Shown: positions 34,282 through 42,848 of the stretch, one piece after another | Position numbering within the stretch: the stretch's first letter is position 1 | Layout: every line of letters begins with the position of its first letter | Assembly: GCF_036038375.1 (NCBI RefSeq) | Contig: NZ_CP107935.1 | Location: forward strand, 1,054,001-1,118,000 | From: Streptomyces sp. NBC_00414 | GTDB taxonomy: Bacteria > Actinomycetota > Actinomycetes > Streptomycetales > Streptomycetaceae | DNA: 64,000 bases | Reading direction: 5' to 3' | Made by a program: the position numbers and the translations under genes | Notes under the pieces: generated by a model | What the model saw: only the letters and a program-made list of their open reading frames with translations | The model's database searches: none | Told to the model about the DNA's origin: nothing

Positions 34282-35373
34282 ATGCCGAAAACTTCAGCGC
34301 GACTGCTGTCACTGCTCTCGTTGCTCCAGGCGCGCCGGGACTGGCCGGGGTCGCTGCTGGCCGAGCGGTTGGACATCAGTCCGCGCACCGTACGGCGCGA
34401 CGTCGACCGCCTGCGCGAGCTCGGTTATCCCGTCGTGGCCTTCAAGGGGCCGGACGGCGGATACCGCCTCGACGCCGGTACGGATCTGCCGCCGCTGCTG
34501 TTCGACGACGAGCAGGCGGTCGCCCTCGCGGTCGCGCTCCAGGTCGTCACGGCCTCCGGTGCCGGCATCGGGGAGGCCGCGGTGCGCGCGCTGACCACGG
34601 TGCGGCAGGTCATGCCCGCGCGGCTGCGGCACCGGATCGACACCTTGCGGGTCACCCCCGTCGAGCGGCCCTCGTCCCGGCCGGAACCACAGGTCGACAG
34701 CAGCGTGCTCATCACGCTCAGCGCCGCCGTGCACGCCCGCGAGGTGCTGCGCTTCGACTACGCCCAGGCGTCCGCGTCGGGGGTCGGCGACGGCAGCCCC
34801 TCCACGGCCGCGGCACCGCCGCGCAGGGTCCAGCCCCACCACGTCGTCACCTGGGGCGGGCGCTGGTATCTCGTCGCCTGGGACCTGGACCGTGCGGACT
34901 GGCGGACCTTCCGCGCCGACCGGATCACGCCACGCATCCCCACGGGACCCCGCTTCACGCCGCGCGAACTCCCCGGAGGCGACGTGGCCGCTTTCGTGAC
35001 CGGCAGATTCCGGGGTGCGGACGGCTCCGGCGACTGGCCCTGCCGCGGCGAGGTGATCCTCGATCTGCCCGCCTCCGCCGTCGCCCGGTACACGCAGGAG
35101 GGAGTCGTCGAGGCACTCGGACCGGAGCGTTGCCGGCTCACCCTGGGCTCGTGGTCCTGGGTCGGCCTGGCCGCCGGCATCGGCAGATTCGACGCCGACA
35201 TCGAGGTCGTCGGCCCGGCCGAACTCAGGGACGCCTTCGCACAGTTGGCCCGCCGCTACTCCGACGCCGCCGTCCCGGCCTCAACCGCAAGCACAACCGC
35301 GACCGCACCCACAACCACAACCACAACCACGGTCGCAGCAAGCCGAGTTGGGCCGGTGCCGCCGCCGAACTGA
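34282..35373 (+). CDS. WYL-domain transcriptional regulator (YafY/DeoR-HTH type)
   Basis: A 363-residue regulator. The N-terminal HTH_11 (residues 5-60) reads SARLLSLLSLLQARRDWPG then LDISPRTVRRDVDRLRELGYPV. The WYL domain (about 140-225) has HHVVTWGGRWYLVAWDLDRADWRTFRADRI, the ligand-sensing W-Y-L core, followed by a WCX C-terminal region. The last 35 residues are an unusual Thr/Ala/Pro tract with seven consecutive Thr, beyond the normal family end. It is divergent from the DinB/AlkZ-like operon. WYL proteins often respond to DNA damage or nucleotide ligands, which fits the neighbour. Confidence 0.88.
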   Translation: MPKTSARLLSLLSLLQARRDWPGSLLAERLDISPRTVRRDVDRLRELGYPVVAFKGPDGGYRLDAGTDLPPLLFDDEQAVALAVALQVVTASGAGIGEAAVRALTTVRQVMPARLRHRIDTLRVTPVERPSSRPEPQVDSSVLITLSAAVHAREVLRFDYAQASASGVGDGSPSTAAAPPRRVQPHHVVTWGGRWYLVAWDLDRADWRTFRADRITPRIPTGPRFTPRELPGGDVAAFVTGRFRGADGSGDWPCRGEVILDLPASAVARYTQEGVVEALGPERCRLTLGSWSWVGLAAGIGRFDADIEVVGPAELRDAFAQLARRYSDAAVPASTASTTATAPTTTTTTTVAASRVGPVPPPN

Positions 35374-35478
35374 TGCGGCATCAAGCCAAAGTGCCCCGAG
35401 TGCTGTCGGCTGCCTTCCGGGATCGATGCGGCGCTCATATCCTCGTGCGCCAATGATCACCGGCGGTGAGGGGCAGCG

Positions 35479-37245
35479 ATGAGCGGGACCACTCGCAGAG
35501 CGTTCCTGGGTACGACCGCGGCCGCGGCCGGTGGTGGTGCCGTCCTCGGAGTCCCCCACCATGCCTCGGCGCAGAGCGGCGCCGCCCCGCAGACCGTCGC
35601 CGTACTCGGCGGGGGCGTCGCCGGGCTCACGGCCGCGCACGAACTGGCCGAACGCGGCTTCCGGGTCACGGTCTACGAACGCAGGGCGCTGGGTGGCAAG
35701 GCCCGCAGCATGGACGTGCCGGACAGCGGCACGGGCGGGCGCGGCCCTCTGCCCGGGGAACACGGTTTCCGCTTCATCCCGGGCATCTACCACAACCTCC
35801 CCGACACGATGAGACGCATCCCCTTCCCCGGCAAGCCGGGCGGTGTCCACGACAACCTCGTCGCCCCCAAGGAGATGCTGTTCGCCCGCTCGGGCGGCCG
35901 CGAGGACATCCGGATCCCCCTCCCCTGGCCCGGCAACACCCCGGCCGAACTCACCCCCGACGAGATCCGCCGCGCCCTCGCCTCGGTCCTGGACACCGCC
36001 TTCAACCTCCCGCTCCACGAGGCCCTCTACTTCGCCAACCGCTTCCTCGTCTTCCTCACCAGCTGCGACGAACGCCGCGACCAGGACTGGGAGCGGACGC
36101 CGTGGTGGGAGTTCGTACGCGCCGAGCGGATGTCGTACGACTACCAGCGCATCCTCGCCGTCGGCATCACCCGCAACATCGTGGCCACCAAGGCGGAGGA
36201 GGCCAGCACCCGTACGGTCGGCTCCGTGCTGGAGGCCTTCGCCTTCAACCTCCTCGGGCGGGGCGCGGACGGACCGCTGGACCGGATCCTCGACGCGCCC
36301 ACCAACGAGGCCTGGATCAACCCCTGGGTGACGTATCTGAAGTCGCTCGGGGTCGAGTTCGAGATCGGCTGGACCGTGCTGAACCTGCCCCTGGCGGCGG
36401 GCCGGATCGCCGGGGCGGTCGTCGAGGACGCGGCGGGTGTCCGCAGAACCGTCACCGCCGACCACTACATCTCCGCCATGCCGGTCGAGCACGCCCGCCG
36501 CACCTGGAACTCCGCCGTGCGCGCCGCCGATCCCCAACTCGCCGAGTGCGACCTGCTGGAGACGGACTGGATGACCGGCATCCAGTTCTATCTGACCGAA
36601 CGTACGCCGATCGTCCACGGCCACCTGGACCTCATCGACTCCCCCTGGTCGCTGACCGCCATCGCCCAGGCCCAGCACTGGCCGGGCCATGACTTCCCCG
36701 CCGACTTCGGCGACGGCACGGTCGCGGACTGTCTCTCGGTGGACGTCTCCGAGTGGGACCGGCCGGGCATCCTGTACGGCAAGACCGCCAAGCAGTGCAC
36801 CCGCGCGGAGGTCGCCCGTGAGGTGTGGGCGCAGTTGAAGGCGTCGCTCAACGACAGCGGCCGTACGGTCCTCAAGGACTCGGTGCTGCATTCCTGGTTC
36901 CTCGATCCGGCCGTCGACGGCCTCGGTACCCCGAACCCGGTCAACGACGAACAGTTGCTCATCCACCCCACGGGGACCTTCCACCATCGCCCGACGTCGG
37001 CCACGAAGATCCCCAACCTCTTCCTGGCCGGTGACTACGTGGCCGTTCCCATCGACCTGGCCACCATGGAAGGTGCCAACACCTCCGCCCGGCAGGCCGT
37101 CAACGCCCTGTTGGACCGGGTGGGTTCGGCCGCCGAGCGCTGCACCGTCACCCCGCTGTACCGGGCGCCCGAGTTCGAGCTGCTCAAACGCCACGACCGC
37201 ACCCGCCACCTCCTCCGGCTGCCGAACCTCTTCGACGTCGGCTGA
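35479..37245 (+). CDS. Tat-exported FAD-dependent amine-oxidase-like oxidoreductase
   Basis: A 588-residue flavoprotein. Twin-arginine signal TTRRAFLGTTAAAAGGGAVL is at residues 4-23. The FAD motif VAVLGGGVAGLTAAHELAERG lies near 40-60, followed by YERRALGGKARS. The C-terminal FAD contact is NLFLAGDYVAVPIDLATMEGANTSARQAVN near 515-545. The overall plan resembles carotenoid isomerase/hydroxysqualene dehydroxylase-type amine-oxidase family members with an HGFRFIPGIY substrate segment. GAGGGG precedes ATG. Export of such an enzyme suggests action on an envelope lipid or extracellular amine; substrate unknown. Confidence 0.83.
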   Translation: MSGTTRRAFLGTTAAAAGGGAVLGVPHHASAQSGAAPQTVAVLGGGVAGLTAAHELAERGFRVTVYERRALGGKARSMDVPDSGTGGRGPLPGEHGFRFIPGIYHNLPDTMRRIPFPGKPGGVHDNLVAPKEMLFARSGGREDIRIPLPWPGNTPAELTPDEIRRALASVLDTAFNLPLHEALYFANRFLVFLTSCDERRDQDWERTPWWEFVRAERMSYDYQRILAVGITRNIVATKAEEASTRTVGSVLEAFAFNLLGRGADGPLDRILDAPTNEAWINPWVTYLKSLGVEFEIGWTVLNLPLAAGRIAGAVVEDAAGVRRTVTADHYISAMPVEHARRTWNSAVRAADPQLAECDLLETDWMTGIQFYLTERTPIVHGHLDLIDSPWSLTAIAQAQHWPGHDFPADFGDGTVADCLSVDVSEWDRPGILYGKTAKQCTRAEVAREVWAQLKASLNDSGRTVLKDSVLHSWFLDPAVDGLGTPNPVNDEQLLIHPTGTFHHRPTSATKIPNLFLAGDYVAVPIDLATMEGANTSARQAVNALLDRVGSAAERCTVTPLYRAPEFELLKRHDRTRHLLRLPNLFDVG

Positions 37246-37359
37246 CGCCGGCCGAGGTCTGCCGACATGGAACGGCTTCGGTGACCTCGGTCTTACGGAC
37301 CGGTGACGTGATGCGCGTGCCCCTCTCCGGGGCGCGGGAGCGGACCTAGGGTTCGGCAC

Positions 37360-38361
37360 ATGCGTGTACTGGTCACCGGCGGTGCCGGGTTCATCGGGTC
37401 CCATGTCGTCGAGGCGCTGCGGGCGGGCGGTCACGAGCCCGTGGTCCTCGACGTACGAGGAGAGGCGGGCGGCGACGTCCGCGACCGCGGTGCGGTGTCG
37501 TCGGCCCTCACCGGTGTCGACGCGGTCTGTCACCAGGCGGCGATGGTCGGTCTGGGCAAAGGGGTCGCGGACGCGGCGGAGTACGTCTCCCACAACGACC
37601 TCGGTACCGCCGTGCTGCTGGCCGCGATGGCCGAGGCGGGGGTGCGGCGGCTCGTGCTGGCCGGGTCGATGGTCGTGTACGGGGAGGGCCGGTACTCCTG
37701 TGCGCGGCACGGTGTGGTGCGGCCCGGGCCACGGTCGGCCGCCGATCTGACGGCGGGGCGGTTCGAGCCGAGGTGCCCGTCCTGCGACGCGGACCTGGCC
37801 CCCGATCTGGTCGGCGAGGACGCTCCGGCCGACCCGCGCAACGTGTACGCGACGACCAAGCTCGCGCAGGAGCACCTGGCCGCCGCGTGGGCGCGGTCGA
37901 CGGACGGTACGGCGGTGTCGTTGCGGTACCACAACGTGTACGGGCCCGGGATGCCACGCGACACCCCGTACGCCGGTGTGGCGTCCTTCTTCCGTTCGGC
38001 GCTCGCCCGCGGTGAGGCTCCCCGGGTCTTCGAGGACGGCGGTCAGCGACGGGACTTCGTGCACGTACGGGATGTGGCGGCGGCCAACGTGAGGGCGCTG
38101 GAGGCGGATTCGGCCGACGGCACGCTGACGGCGTACAACGTGGGGAGCGGGGAGCCGCACACCGTCGGCGAGATGGCGCGGGCGCTGGCCGGCGCGCACG
38201 GCGGGCCCGCCCCCGTGGTGACCGGCGAGTTCCGCCTGGGGGATGTACGGCACATCACCGCGGACTCGTCCCGGCTGCGGACCGGGTTGGGGTGGAAGCC
38301 CGAGGTCGGGTTCGAGGAGGGCATGCGGGAGTTCGCGGTGGCGCGTCTGCGAGACGTGTGA
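37360..38361 (+). CDS. NAD-dependent nucleotide-sugar epimerase (dTDP-L-rhamnose 4-epimerase-like)
   Basis: A 333-residue extended SDR. Cofactor motif TGGAGFIGSH is at residues 6-15; catalytic Tyr-x3-Lys is YATTK near 165. The segment between them carries a Cys-rich insert, YSCARHG then CPSCDADLAPDLVGEDAP, as found in dTDP-L-rhamnose/WbiB-like 4-epimerases. RDFVHVRDVAAAN is the conserved substrate block. TAGGGT seven bases before ATG indicates a leaderless transcript. It converges with the histidine kinase and lies beside a glycosyltransferase operon, so it may supply the activated sugar. Confidence 0.85.
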   Translation: MRVLVTGGAGFIGSHVVEALRAGGHEPVVLDVRGEAGGDVRDRGAVSSALTGVDAVCHQAAMVGLGKGVADAAEYVSHNDLGTAVLLAAMAEAGVRRLVLAGSMVVYGEGRYSCARHGVVRPGPRSAADLTAGRFEPRCPSCDADLAPDLVGEDAPADPRNVYATTKLAQEHLAAAWARSTDGTAVSLRYHNVYGPGMPRDTPYAGVASFFRSALARGEAPRVFEDGGQRRDFVHVRDVAAANVRALEADSADGTLTAYNVGSGEPHTVGEMARALAGAHGGPAPVVTGEFRLGDVRHITADSSRLRTGLGWKPEVGFEEGMREFAVARLRDV

Positions 38362-38447
38362 GCTCGGCGTCGAAGTGACGTCCGCGCGCGGTGAGTTGAG
38401 TCTGCTGCTCAAGTAGCTTTTGTGGTCGGGGAGTTGCGTTCCCGCAC

Positions 38448-39560
38448 TCAGACACCGGCCGCGGGCAGGGTCACCTCGAAGCGGCAGCCGCCGGAGATGT
38501 TGCGTACGGTGGCGCGGCCCTGGTGGGCCTCCACGATGCCCTGGACGATGGCGAGCCCAAGGCCGGCTCCGGCCGGGGGCGTACGCGCGTCGGAGCCTCG
38601 CCAGCCCGTGTCGAAGACGCGCGGCAGATCCTGTTCGGGGATGCCGCCGCAGCCGTCGGTGACGGACAGGACGACACCGTCGGCCGAGCGTGCGGCGGCC
38701 ACCGCGACCGTGCCGTCGGCCGGGGTGCGCCGGATCGCGTTGACCAGGAGGTTGCCGAGGACCCGGCTCATCTCCTTGCCGTCCACCTCGACCGGCACCG
38801 GCTCGACCAGGTCGCCCACCAGGCGAACGCCGTGCTGGCGGGCGAGCGGGTCCGCTCCGGCGAGGGCGTCGCTGACCAGGTCGTACAGCGACATGCGGGA
38901 CGGGGACAGGACGAGCGTTCCGGCGTGTATGCGGGAGAGCTCGAAGAGGTCGCCGACCATGTCGTTGAGGTGGTCGACCTCGGTGCGGATCTGGCGCAGA
39001 TAGCGCTGGGGGTCGGTGGCCACGCCGTCCTCCAGCGCCTCCGACATCGCGCGCAGCCCGGCGAGCGGGGTGCGCAGGTCGTGCGAGATCCAGGCGACGA
39101 GTTCGCGGCGGGAGGACTCCAGGGCGCGCTCGCGCATCCGGGACTCGGCGAGTCTGGCGCTGGTGGCCGCCAGTTCACGGCTGACCGCGGCGAGTTCGGC
39201 GGTCGCCGGGGCGTCGGGGGCGGTGAAGTCGCCGCCGTCGCCGAAGGACCGGGCGGCCACGACGAGCTCGTGGCTCCGGGCGACGACCCAGCGGCCGAGC
39301 AGCAGCGCGGTCGCCATGGAGACGACGGCCGCCATGGCGACCACCGTGGTGACGACGCTCAGATCGTGTGCGGACAGGAACATCGCCTGCGCCACGGCGA
39401 GCGTCCCGGCGAACATCGCGGTCACCGCCACGGCGGCCACCACGGCGATGGAGATGGTGAGGGAGCGGCGCCGGATCAGGCGCAGCGCAGCGGCTCCGGC
39501 CAGGCCCGCCGCCGCGGCGCCGGCGAAGGCGCACAGGGCGATCAGCAGCATGTCACGCAC
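38448..39560 (-). CDS. Sensor histidine kinase (HAMP-HisKA-HATPase)
   Basis: A 370-residue membrane kinase. Helices at about 5-27 and 60-95 flank a very short outside loop, so it probably senses the membrane or an internal signal. HAMP-like region near 95-150, H-box ELVAWISHDLRTPLAGLRAM with the phospho-accepting His at about 159, N-box NLLVNAIRRTP, G1 DGCGGIPE and G2 GAGLGLAIVQGIVEAHQG. Its GTG start overlaps the response-regulator stop by eight bases. It is the partner of that regulator. Confidence 0.92.
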   Translation of the reverse strand: MRDMLLIALCAFAGAAAAGLAGAAALRLIRRRSLTISIAVVAAVAVTAMFAGTLAVAQAMFLSAHDLSVVTTVVAMAAVVSMATALLLGRWVVARSHELVVAARSFGDGGDFTAPDAPATAELAAVSRELAATSARLAESRMRERALESSRRELVAWISHDLRTPLAGLRAMSEALEDGVATDPQRYLRQIRTEVDHLNDMVGDLFELSRIHAGTLVLSPSRMSLYDLVSDALAGADPLARQHGVRLVGDLVEPVPVEVDGKEMSRVLGNLLVNAIRRTPADGTVAVAAARSADGVVLSVTDGCGGIPEQDLPRVFDTGWRGSDARTPPAGAGLGLAIVQGIVEAHQGRATVRNISGGCRFEVTLPAAGV

Positions 39561-40410
39561 GGTCGATCCCTTCCTGATCGGCGTCGCCGCCGGTCCGGTC
39601 GCCGCCGGTGGGATCGAAGCCGGTGGGATCGAAGCCTGAAGGGCCGGAGCCCGTGGAGTCGAAGCCTGCGGGGTCGAAGCCCGTGGGGTCGAAGCGGTAG
39701 CCGACGCCCCACACGGTCTGGATCAGCCGGGGCCGTGCCGGATCGTCCTCGACCTTGCCGCGCAGCCGCCGGACGTGGACGGTCACGGTCGACAGGTCCC
39801 CGAAGTCCCAGCCCCACACCTCGCGCATCAGATCCTCCCGGGCGAACGCGCGGCCCGGGTGCCGCAGGAGGAAGGCGAGCAGGTCGAACTCCCGCAGGGT
39901 GAGGGCCAGTTCGACACCCTGCTTGGTGGCGCGGCGGGCGGCGGGGTCCACGGTCAGACCGGCCGCGCTCAGTGGCCGCGCGGCGGCGGCGGGCCGGGTG
40001 CGGCGCAGGACCGACTCCACCCGCAGCACCAGCTCGCGCGGGCTGAACGGCTTGGTCACGTAGTCGTCCGCGCCCACTTCGAGGCCCATGATGCGGTCGT
40101 CCTCGTCGCCGCGGGCGGTGAGCATGATGACGGGCACCGGTCCGTGGCCGCGCAGCCGCCGGCACACCTCCAAGCCGTCCATGCCGGGCAGCATCAGGTC
40201 GAGGACCACGAGGTCGGGCCAGTGCGCGGCGGCACGCGCGAGCGCGTCGGGGCCGTCGCCGGCCCGCTCGACGCGGTATCCGGCGCGGTCGAGGTATCCG
40301 GAGACCACCTCGGAGACGGTGGGGTCGTCGTCGACCACCAGGACCCGGGCGCCCCCGGCGGAGCGGGGTGCGGCGCTGGGACCCGGTGAAGCTTCGTGCG
40401 GCTGGTGCAT
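39553..40410 (-). CDS. OmpR/PhoB-type response regulator with repetitive C-terminal tail
   Basis: A 285-residue regulator. The receiver domain has the acidic pair VDDDP, phospho-acceptor Asp in VLDLMLPGMDG, and Lys in DYVTKPFSPREL. The winged helix ends at VWGVGYRFDPTG. A further 40 or so residues of repeats (FDPTG/FDPAG/FDSTG and GGDRTGG) are absent from normal PhoB-type regulators. ATG 40410 is chosen because the receiver begins about 20 residues later. It is divergent from the GT2 operon, which it probably controls together with the convergent and adjacent envelope genes. Confidence 0.92.
   Translation of the reverse strand: MHQPHEASPGPSAAPRSAGGARVLVVDDDPTVSEVVSGYLDRAGYRVERAGDGPDALARAAAHWPDLVVLDLMLPGMDGLEVCRRLRGHGPVPVIMLTARGDEDDRIMGLEVGADDYVTKPFSPRELVLRVESVLRRTRPAAAARPLSAAGLTVDPAARRATKQGVELALTLREFDLLAFLLRHPGRAFAREDLMREVWGWDFGDLSTVTVHVRRLRGKVEDDPARPRLIQTVWGVGYRFDPTGFDPAGFDSTGSGPSGFDPTGFDPTGGDRTGGDADQEGIDRA
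39596..39693 (-). repeat. 15-base tandem repeats encoding the FDPxG tail of the response regulator
   Basis: About six imperfect units of the type GGGATCGAAGCCGGT (plus strand) run in frame with the regulator, giving Phe-Asp-Pro-Thr-Gly repeats. The sequence looks prone to slippage. Confidence 0.75.
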
Positions 40411-40522
40411 GCGCCAAGCGTCGCACCGCACGGTCGGCCGTGCCGCCCCCGGACCCCGACGTCCCTGTTTCGTAAGGACCCGATGCCCGATATGCGCATT
40501 TCGCGTTCGTAGGGTGAATGGC

Positions 40523-41242
40523 GTGACAACCCCTCCCGCCTCTCCCCTTGTCGACGTGGTCCTCCCGTGCCTGAACGAGGCCGAGGCCCTGCCCTGGGTC
40601 CTCGCCCGGATCCCGCCCGGGTGGCGGGCCCTCGTCGTGGACAACGGCTCCACCGACGGCTCGGCCGAGGTCGCCCGCGCGCTCGGCGCGAGCGTCGTCC
40701 ACGAGCCGCGCCGCGGATTCGGGGCCGCCTGCCACGCGGGGCTCGCCGCCGCCACCGCCGACATCGTCTGCTTCTGCGACTGCGACGCCTCGCTCGACCC
40801 GTCGCTCCTCATCCCCTTCGTACGTCAAGTGCTGGACGGCGGGGCCGACTTGGTACTGGGCAGACGCCGCCCGGAAGGACGGTCCGCCTGGCCCGTGCAC
40901 GCCCGGGTCGGCAATCTCGCGCTCGCCCGGCTGCTGCGCCGCCGCACCGGGCTCCGGCTGCGCGACCTCGGTCCGCTGCGGGCCGCCCGCCGCGAGCCGC
41001 TGCTGGCTCTCGGGCTCACCGACCGGCGCAGCGGCTATCCGCTCCAGATGGTCGTCCGCGCCGCCGACGCGGGCTGGCGGATCGCCGAGCACGACGTGCC
41101 CTACCTGCCCCGCACCGGCACCTCCAAGGTGACCGGCACCTGGCGCGGCACCTGGCAGGCCGTCCGGGACATGAGCCAGGTCCTCGCCGAACCCGCTCCC
41201 CCGGCCACGCGGGGCACCGCGCAAGGAGGCATCCCCCGATGA
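40523..41242 (+). CDS. Family 2 glycosyltransferase (DPM1/undecaprenyl-type)
   Basis: A 239-residue cytoplasmic GT-A enzyme. It starts DVVLPCLNEAEALPWVL, has VVDNGSTDGSAE and the metal-binding D-x-D region FCDCDASLDPS, and DLGPLRAARREPLL acceptor-side sequence. No transmembrane helices are seen, so it probably acts on a lipid-linked or nucleotide-sugar substrate at the membrane face. GTG 40523 has TAGGGT seven bases upstream and no ribosome site (leaderless). It is coupled to the next gene by an ATGA overlap. Confidence 0.88.
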   Translation: MTTPPASPLVDVVLPCLNEAEALPWVLARIPPGWRALVVDNGSTDGSAEVARALGASVVHEPRRGFGAACHAGLAAATADIVCFCDCDASLDPSLLIPFVRQVLDGGADLVLGRRRPEGRSAWPVHARVGNLALARLLRRRTGLRLRDLGPLRAARREPLLALGLTDRRSGYPLQMVVRAADAGWRIAEHDVPYLPRTGTSKVTGTWRGTWQAVRDMSQVLAEPAPPATRGTAQGGIPR

Positions 41243-41919
41243 CCACGCCGACCACACCGACCACACGGCTCACACCGCTCACACCGCCCACACCGCCCAC
41301 ACCGCCCACTCTGCTCGTCATCGCCAAGGAGCCGCGGCCGGGGCGGGTCAAGACCCGGCTCACCCCGCCGTTCACGCCGGCGGAGGCCGCCGACCTCGCC
41401 GAGGCGGCGCTCGCCGACACCCTGCGCGCCGTGGCCGCCACCCCCGCCGCCCGCCGGGTCCTCGTCCTGGAAGGGGTGCCGGGTCCGTGGCTGCCGCCCG
41501 GCTTCGACGTCGTACCGCAGTGCGGTGGTGGTCTCGACGAGCGGCTGGCCGCGGCTTTCGCCGGGTGCGAGGGACCGGCGCTGCTCATCGGAATGGACAC
41601 GCCTCAGGTGACGCCGGCCCTGCTCACCGTGGACTTCACCGGGTGCGACGCCGTCTTCGGGCCTGCCGAGGACGGCGGTTTCTGGGCGCTGGGGCTGGCC
41701 GAGCCCGACCCGCGGCTGCTGCGCGGAGTGCCGATGTCGGCGCCCGACACCGGTGCCGTGCAGCGCGCCCGGCTGGTCGACGCCGGGCTGCGCGTACGCG
41801 ACCTGCCGCGGCTGCGGGACGTCGACACGGCCGCCGACGCCGGGGCGGTCGCCGCGATCGCGCCCCACGGCCGGTTCGCCGCCCGCCTCACCGCGCTCAC
41901 GGCGGTCGCCGGCCGATGA
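41239..41919 (+). CDS. DUF2064/TIGR04282 family glycosyltransferase-like protein
   Basis: A 226-residue nucleotidyl/glycosyl-transferase-fold protein. Family marks are LLVIAKEPRPGRVKTRLTPP, GMDTPQVTPALL and FGPAEDGGFWALGL. The family is called arsenosugar-related by name, but no arsenic gene is nearby, so I read it as a partner of the GT2. The N-terminus carries a Thr-Pro repeat of about 20 residues (TPTTPTTRLTPLTPPTPPTP) not expected in the family. The ATG overlaps the GT2 stop and the stop overlaps the next start, so three genes are translationally coupled. Confidence 0.85.
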   Translation: MTTPTTPTTRLTPLTPPTPPTPPTLLVIAKEPRPGRVKTRLTPPFTPAEAADLAEAALADTLRAVAATPAARRVLVLEGVPGPWLPPGFDVVPQCGGGLDERLAAAFAGCEGPALLIGMDTPQVTPALLTVDFTGCDAVFGPAEDGGFWALGLAEPDPRLLRGVPMSAPDTGAVQRARLVDAGLRVRDLPRLRDVDTAADAGAVAAIAPHGRFAARLTALTAVAGR

Positions 41920-42848
41920 ACCGACCCGTCAGCGAACCCGTCATGAGCGAGCCCACCGTGCGTGAACCCCTCATGAGCGAGCCCACCATGCGTGAACCCC
42001 TCATGACCGAGCCCGCCGTGGGTGACCCCGCCCTGGGTGAACACGCCGCGAGCGAGCCCGCCCCACCGCAGGACCATCGCGCGTGGACCGGTGCCGACCC
42101 CTACAGCCGCGCGCTGCGTACCGGCCACGGGCCCCTCTTCCTGCGCCGGGCCGACGGCTGGCTGCTGCCGTTGGAGGTGGAGCGCTGGTGTGCCCGCGCC
42201 GACGCGGTGGACCTGGAGATCCTGGGCCGGTGCGAGGGCTCCGTGCTGGACATCGGCTGCGGGCCGGGCCGGCTCGTCGCGGAACTCGCCGGGCAGGGCC
42301 GGCGCGTCCTCGGCATCGACGTCAGCGCGGCGGCCGTCAGCCGGACCGCGCGGCTCGGCGGTCCCGCCCTGCGCCGATCCGTCTTCGAGCCGGTCCCCGC
42401 CGAGGGCCGGTGGGACACCGCGCTCCTGGCCGACGGGAACGTCGGCATCGGCGGTGACCCGCGCGCTCTCCTCGCCCGGCTGGCCGATCTGCTGGTCCCG
42501 AACGGGCTGCTGATCGCCGAGACCGTTCCGGTGGACGTCGACGAGCGCGTCCATGTCCACATCACGGACGCGATCACGGACACGCTCGCCGACGCCCACG
42601 GCACCCTCGGCACGTCGTTCCCCTGGGCCCGTATCGGGACACGCGCCCTCGTCCGGTACGCGACTCGCGAAGGCTGGACGGCCGTCGATCAGTGGACGAC
42701 GGGCGGGCGGTCCTTCGTCGCCCTGCGCAGCCGCAGCAGCAGGAGGAGCGCCGAACCGGCGAAGAGGACAGCCGTGATCAGCAGCCAGCGGCCCAGGAAG
42801 CCGTCCGCCGGCGAACCGGTCGCCATCCGGTACCGCCGGTCCACCTGA
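41916..42848 (+). CDS. Class I SAM-dependent methyltransferase with repetitive N-terminus and overlapping 3' end
   Basis: A 310-residue protein. The SAM-binding motif I is SVLDIGCGPGRLVAELAG near residue 110, motif II region VLGIDVSAAAV, and LLADGNVGIGGDP. The first 45 residues consist of Ser-Glu-Pro/Arg-Glu-Pro repeats from a 30-base DNA repeat. The catalytic domain would naturally end near FVALRSRSS; the frame instead continues about 40 more residues, overlapping the convergent membrane-protein gene by 160 bases, as if an original stop was lost. It is coupled to DUF2064 by ATGA. Confidence 0.85.
   Translation: MNRPVSEPVMSEPTVREPLMSEPTMREPLMTEPAVGDPALGEHAASEPAPPQDHRAWTGADPYSRALRTGHGPLFLRRADGWLLPLEVERWCARADAVDLEILGRCEGSVLDIGCGPGRLVAELAGQGRRVLGIDVSAAAVSRTARLGGPALRRSVFEPVPAEGRWDTALLADGNVGIGGDPRALLARLADLLVPNGLLIAETVPVDVDERVHVHITDAITDTLADAHGTLGTSFPWARIGTRALVRYATREGWTAVDQWTTGGRSFVALRSRSSRRSAEPAKRTAVISSQRPRKPSAGEPVAIRYRRST
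41942..42009 (+). repeat. 30-base tandem repeat in the methyltransferase N-terminus
   Basis: Two units starting ATGAGCGAGCCCACC and ending GAACCCCTC, followed by a partial third, encode M-S-E-P-T-[VM]-R-E-P-L repeats. The units differ by single bases. Confidence 0.8.

Noticed and set aside
32352..35456. Very long rightward open frame across the AlkZ-like, DinB and WYL genes
   Set aside because: It lies antisense or out of frame to well-supported genes and has the Arg/Gly/Pro-rich composition of GC-driven open frames.
35281..38412. Long leftward frame of over 1000 codons opposite the FAD oxidoreductase and epimerase
   Set aside because: Both rightward genes have clear family motifs, while the leftward frame shows none and has shadow-type composition.
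41239..41919. Arsenosugar biosynthesis role implied by the TIGR04282 family name
   Set aside because: No arsM, arsS or other arsenic genes are nearby; the name reflects other genomes.
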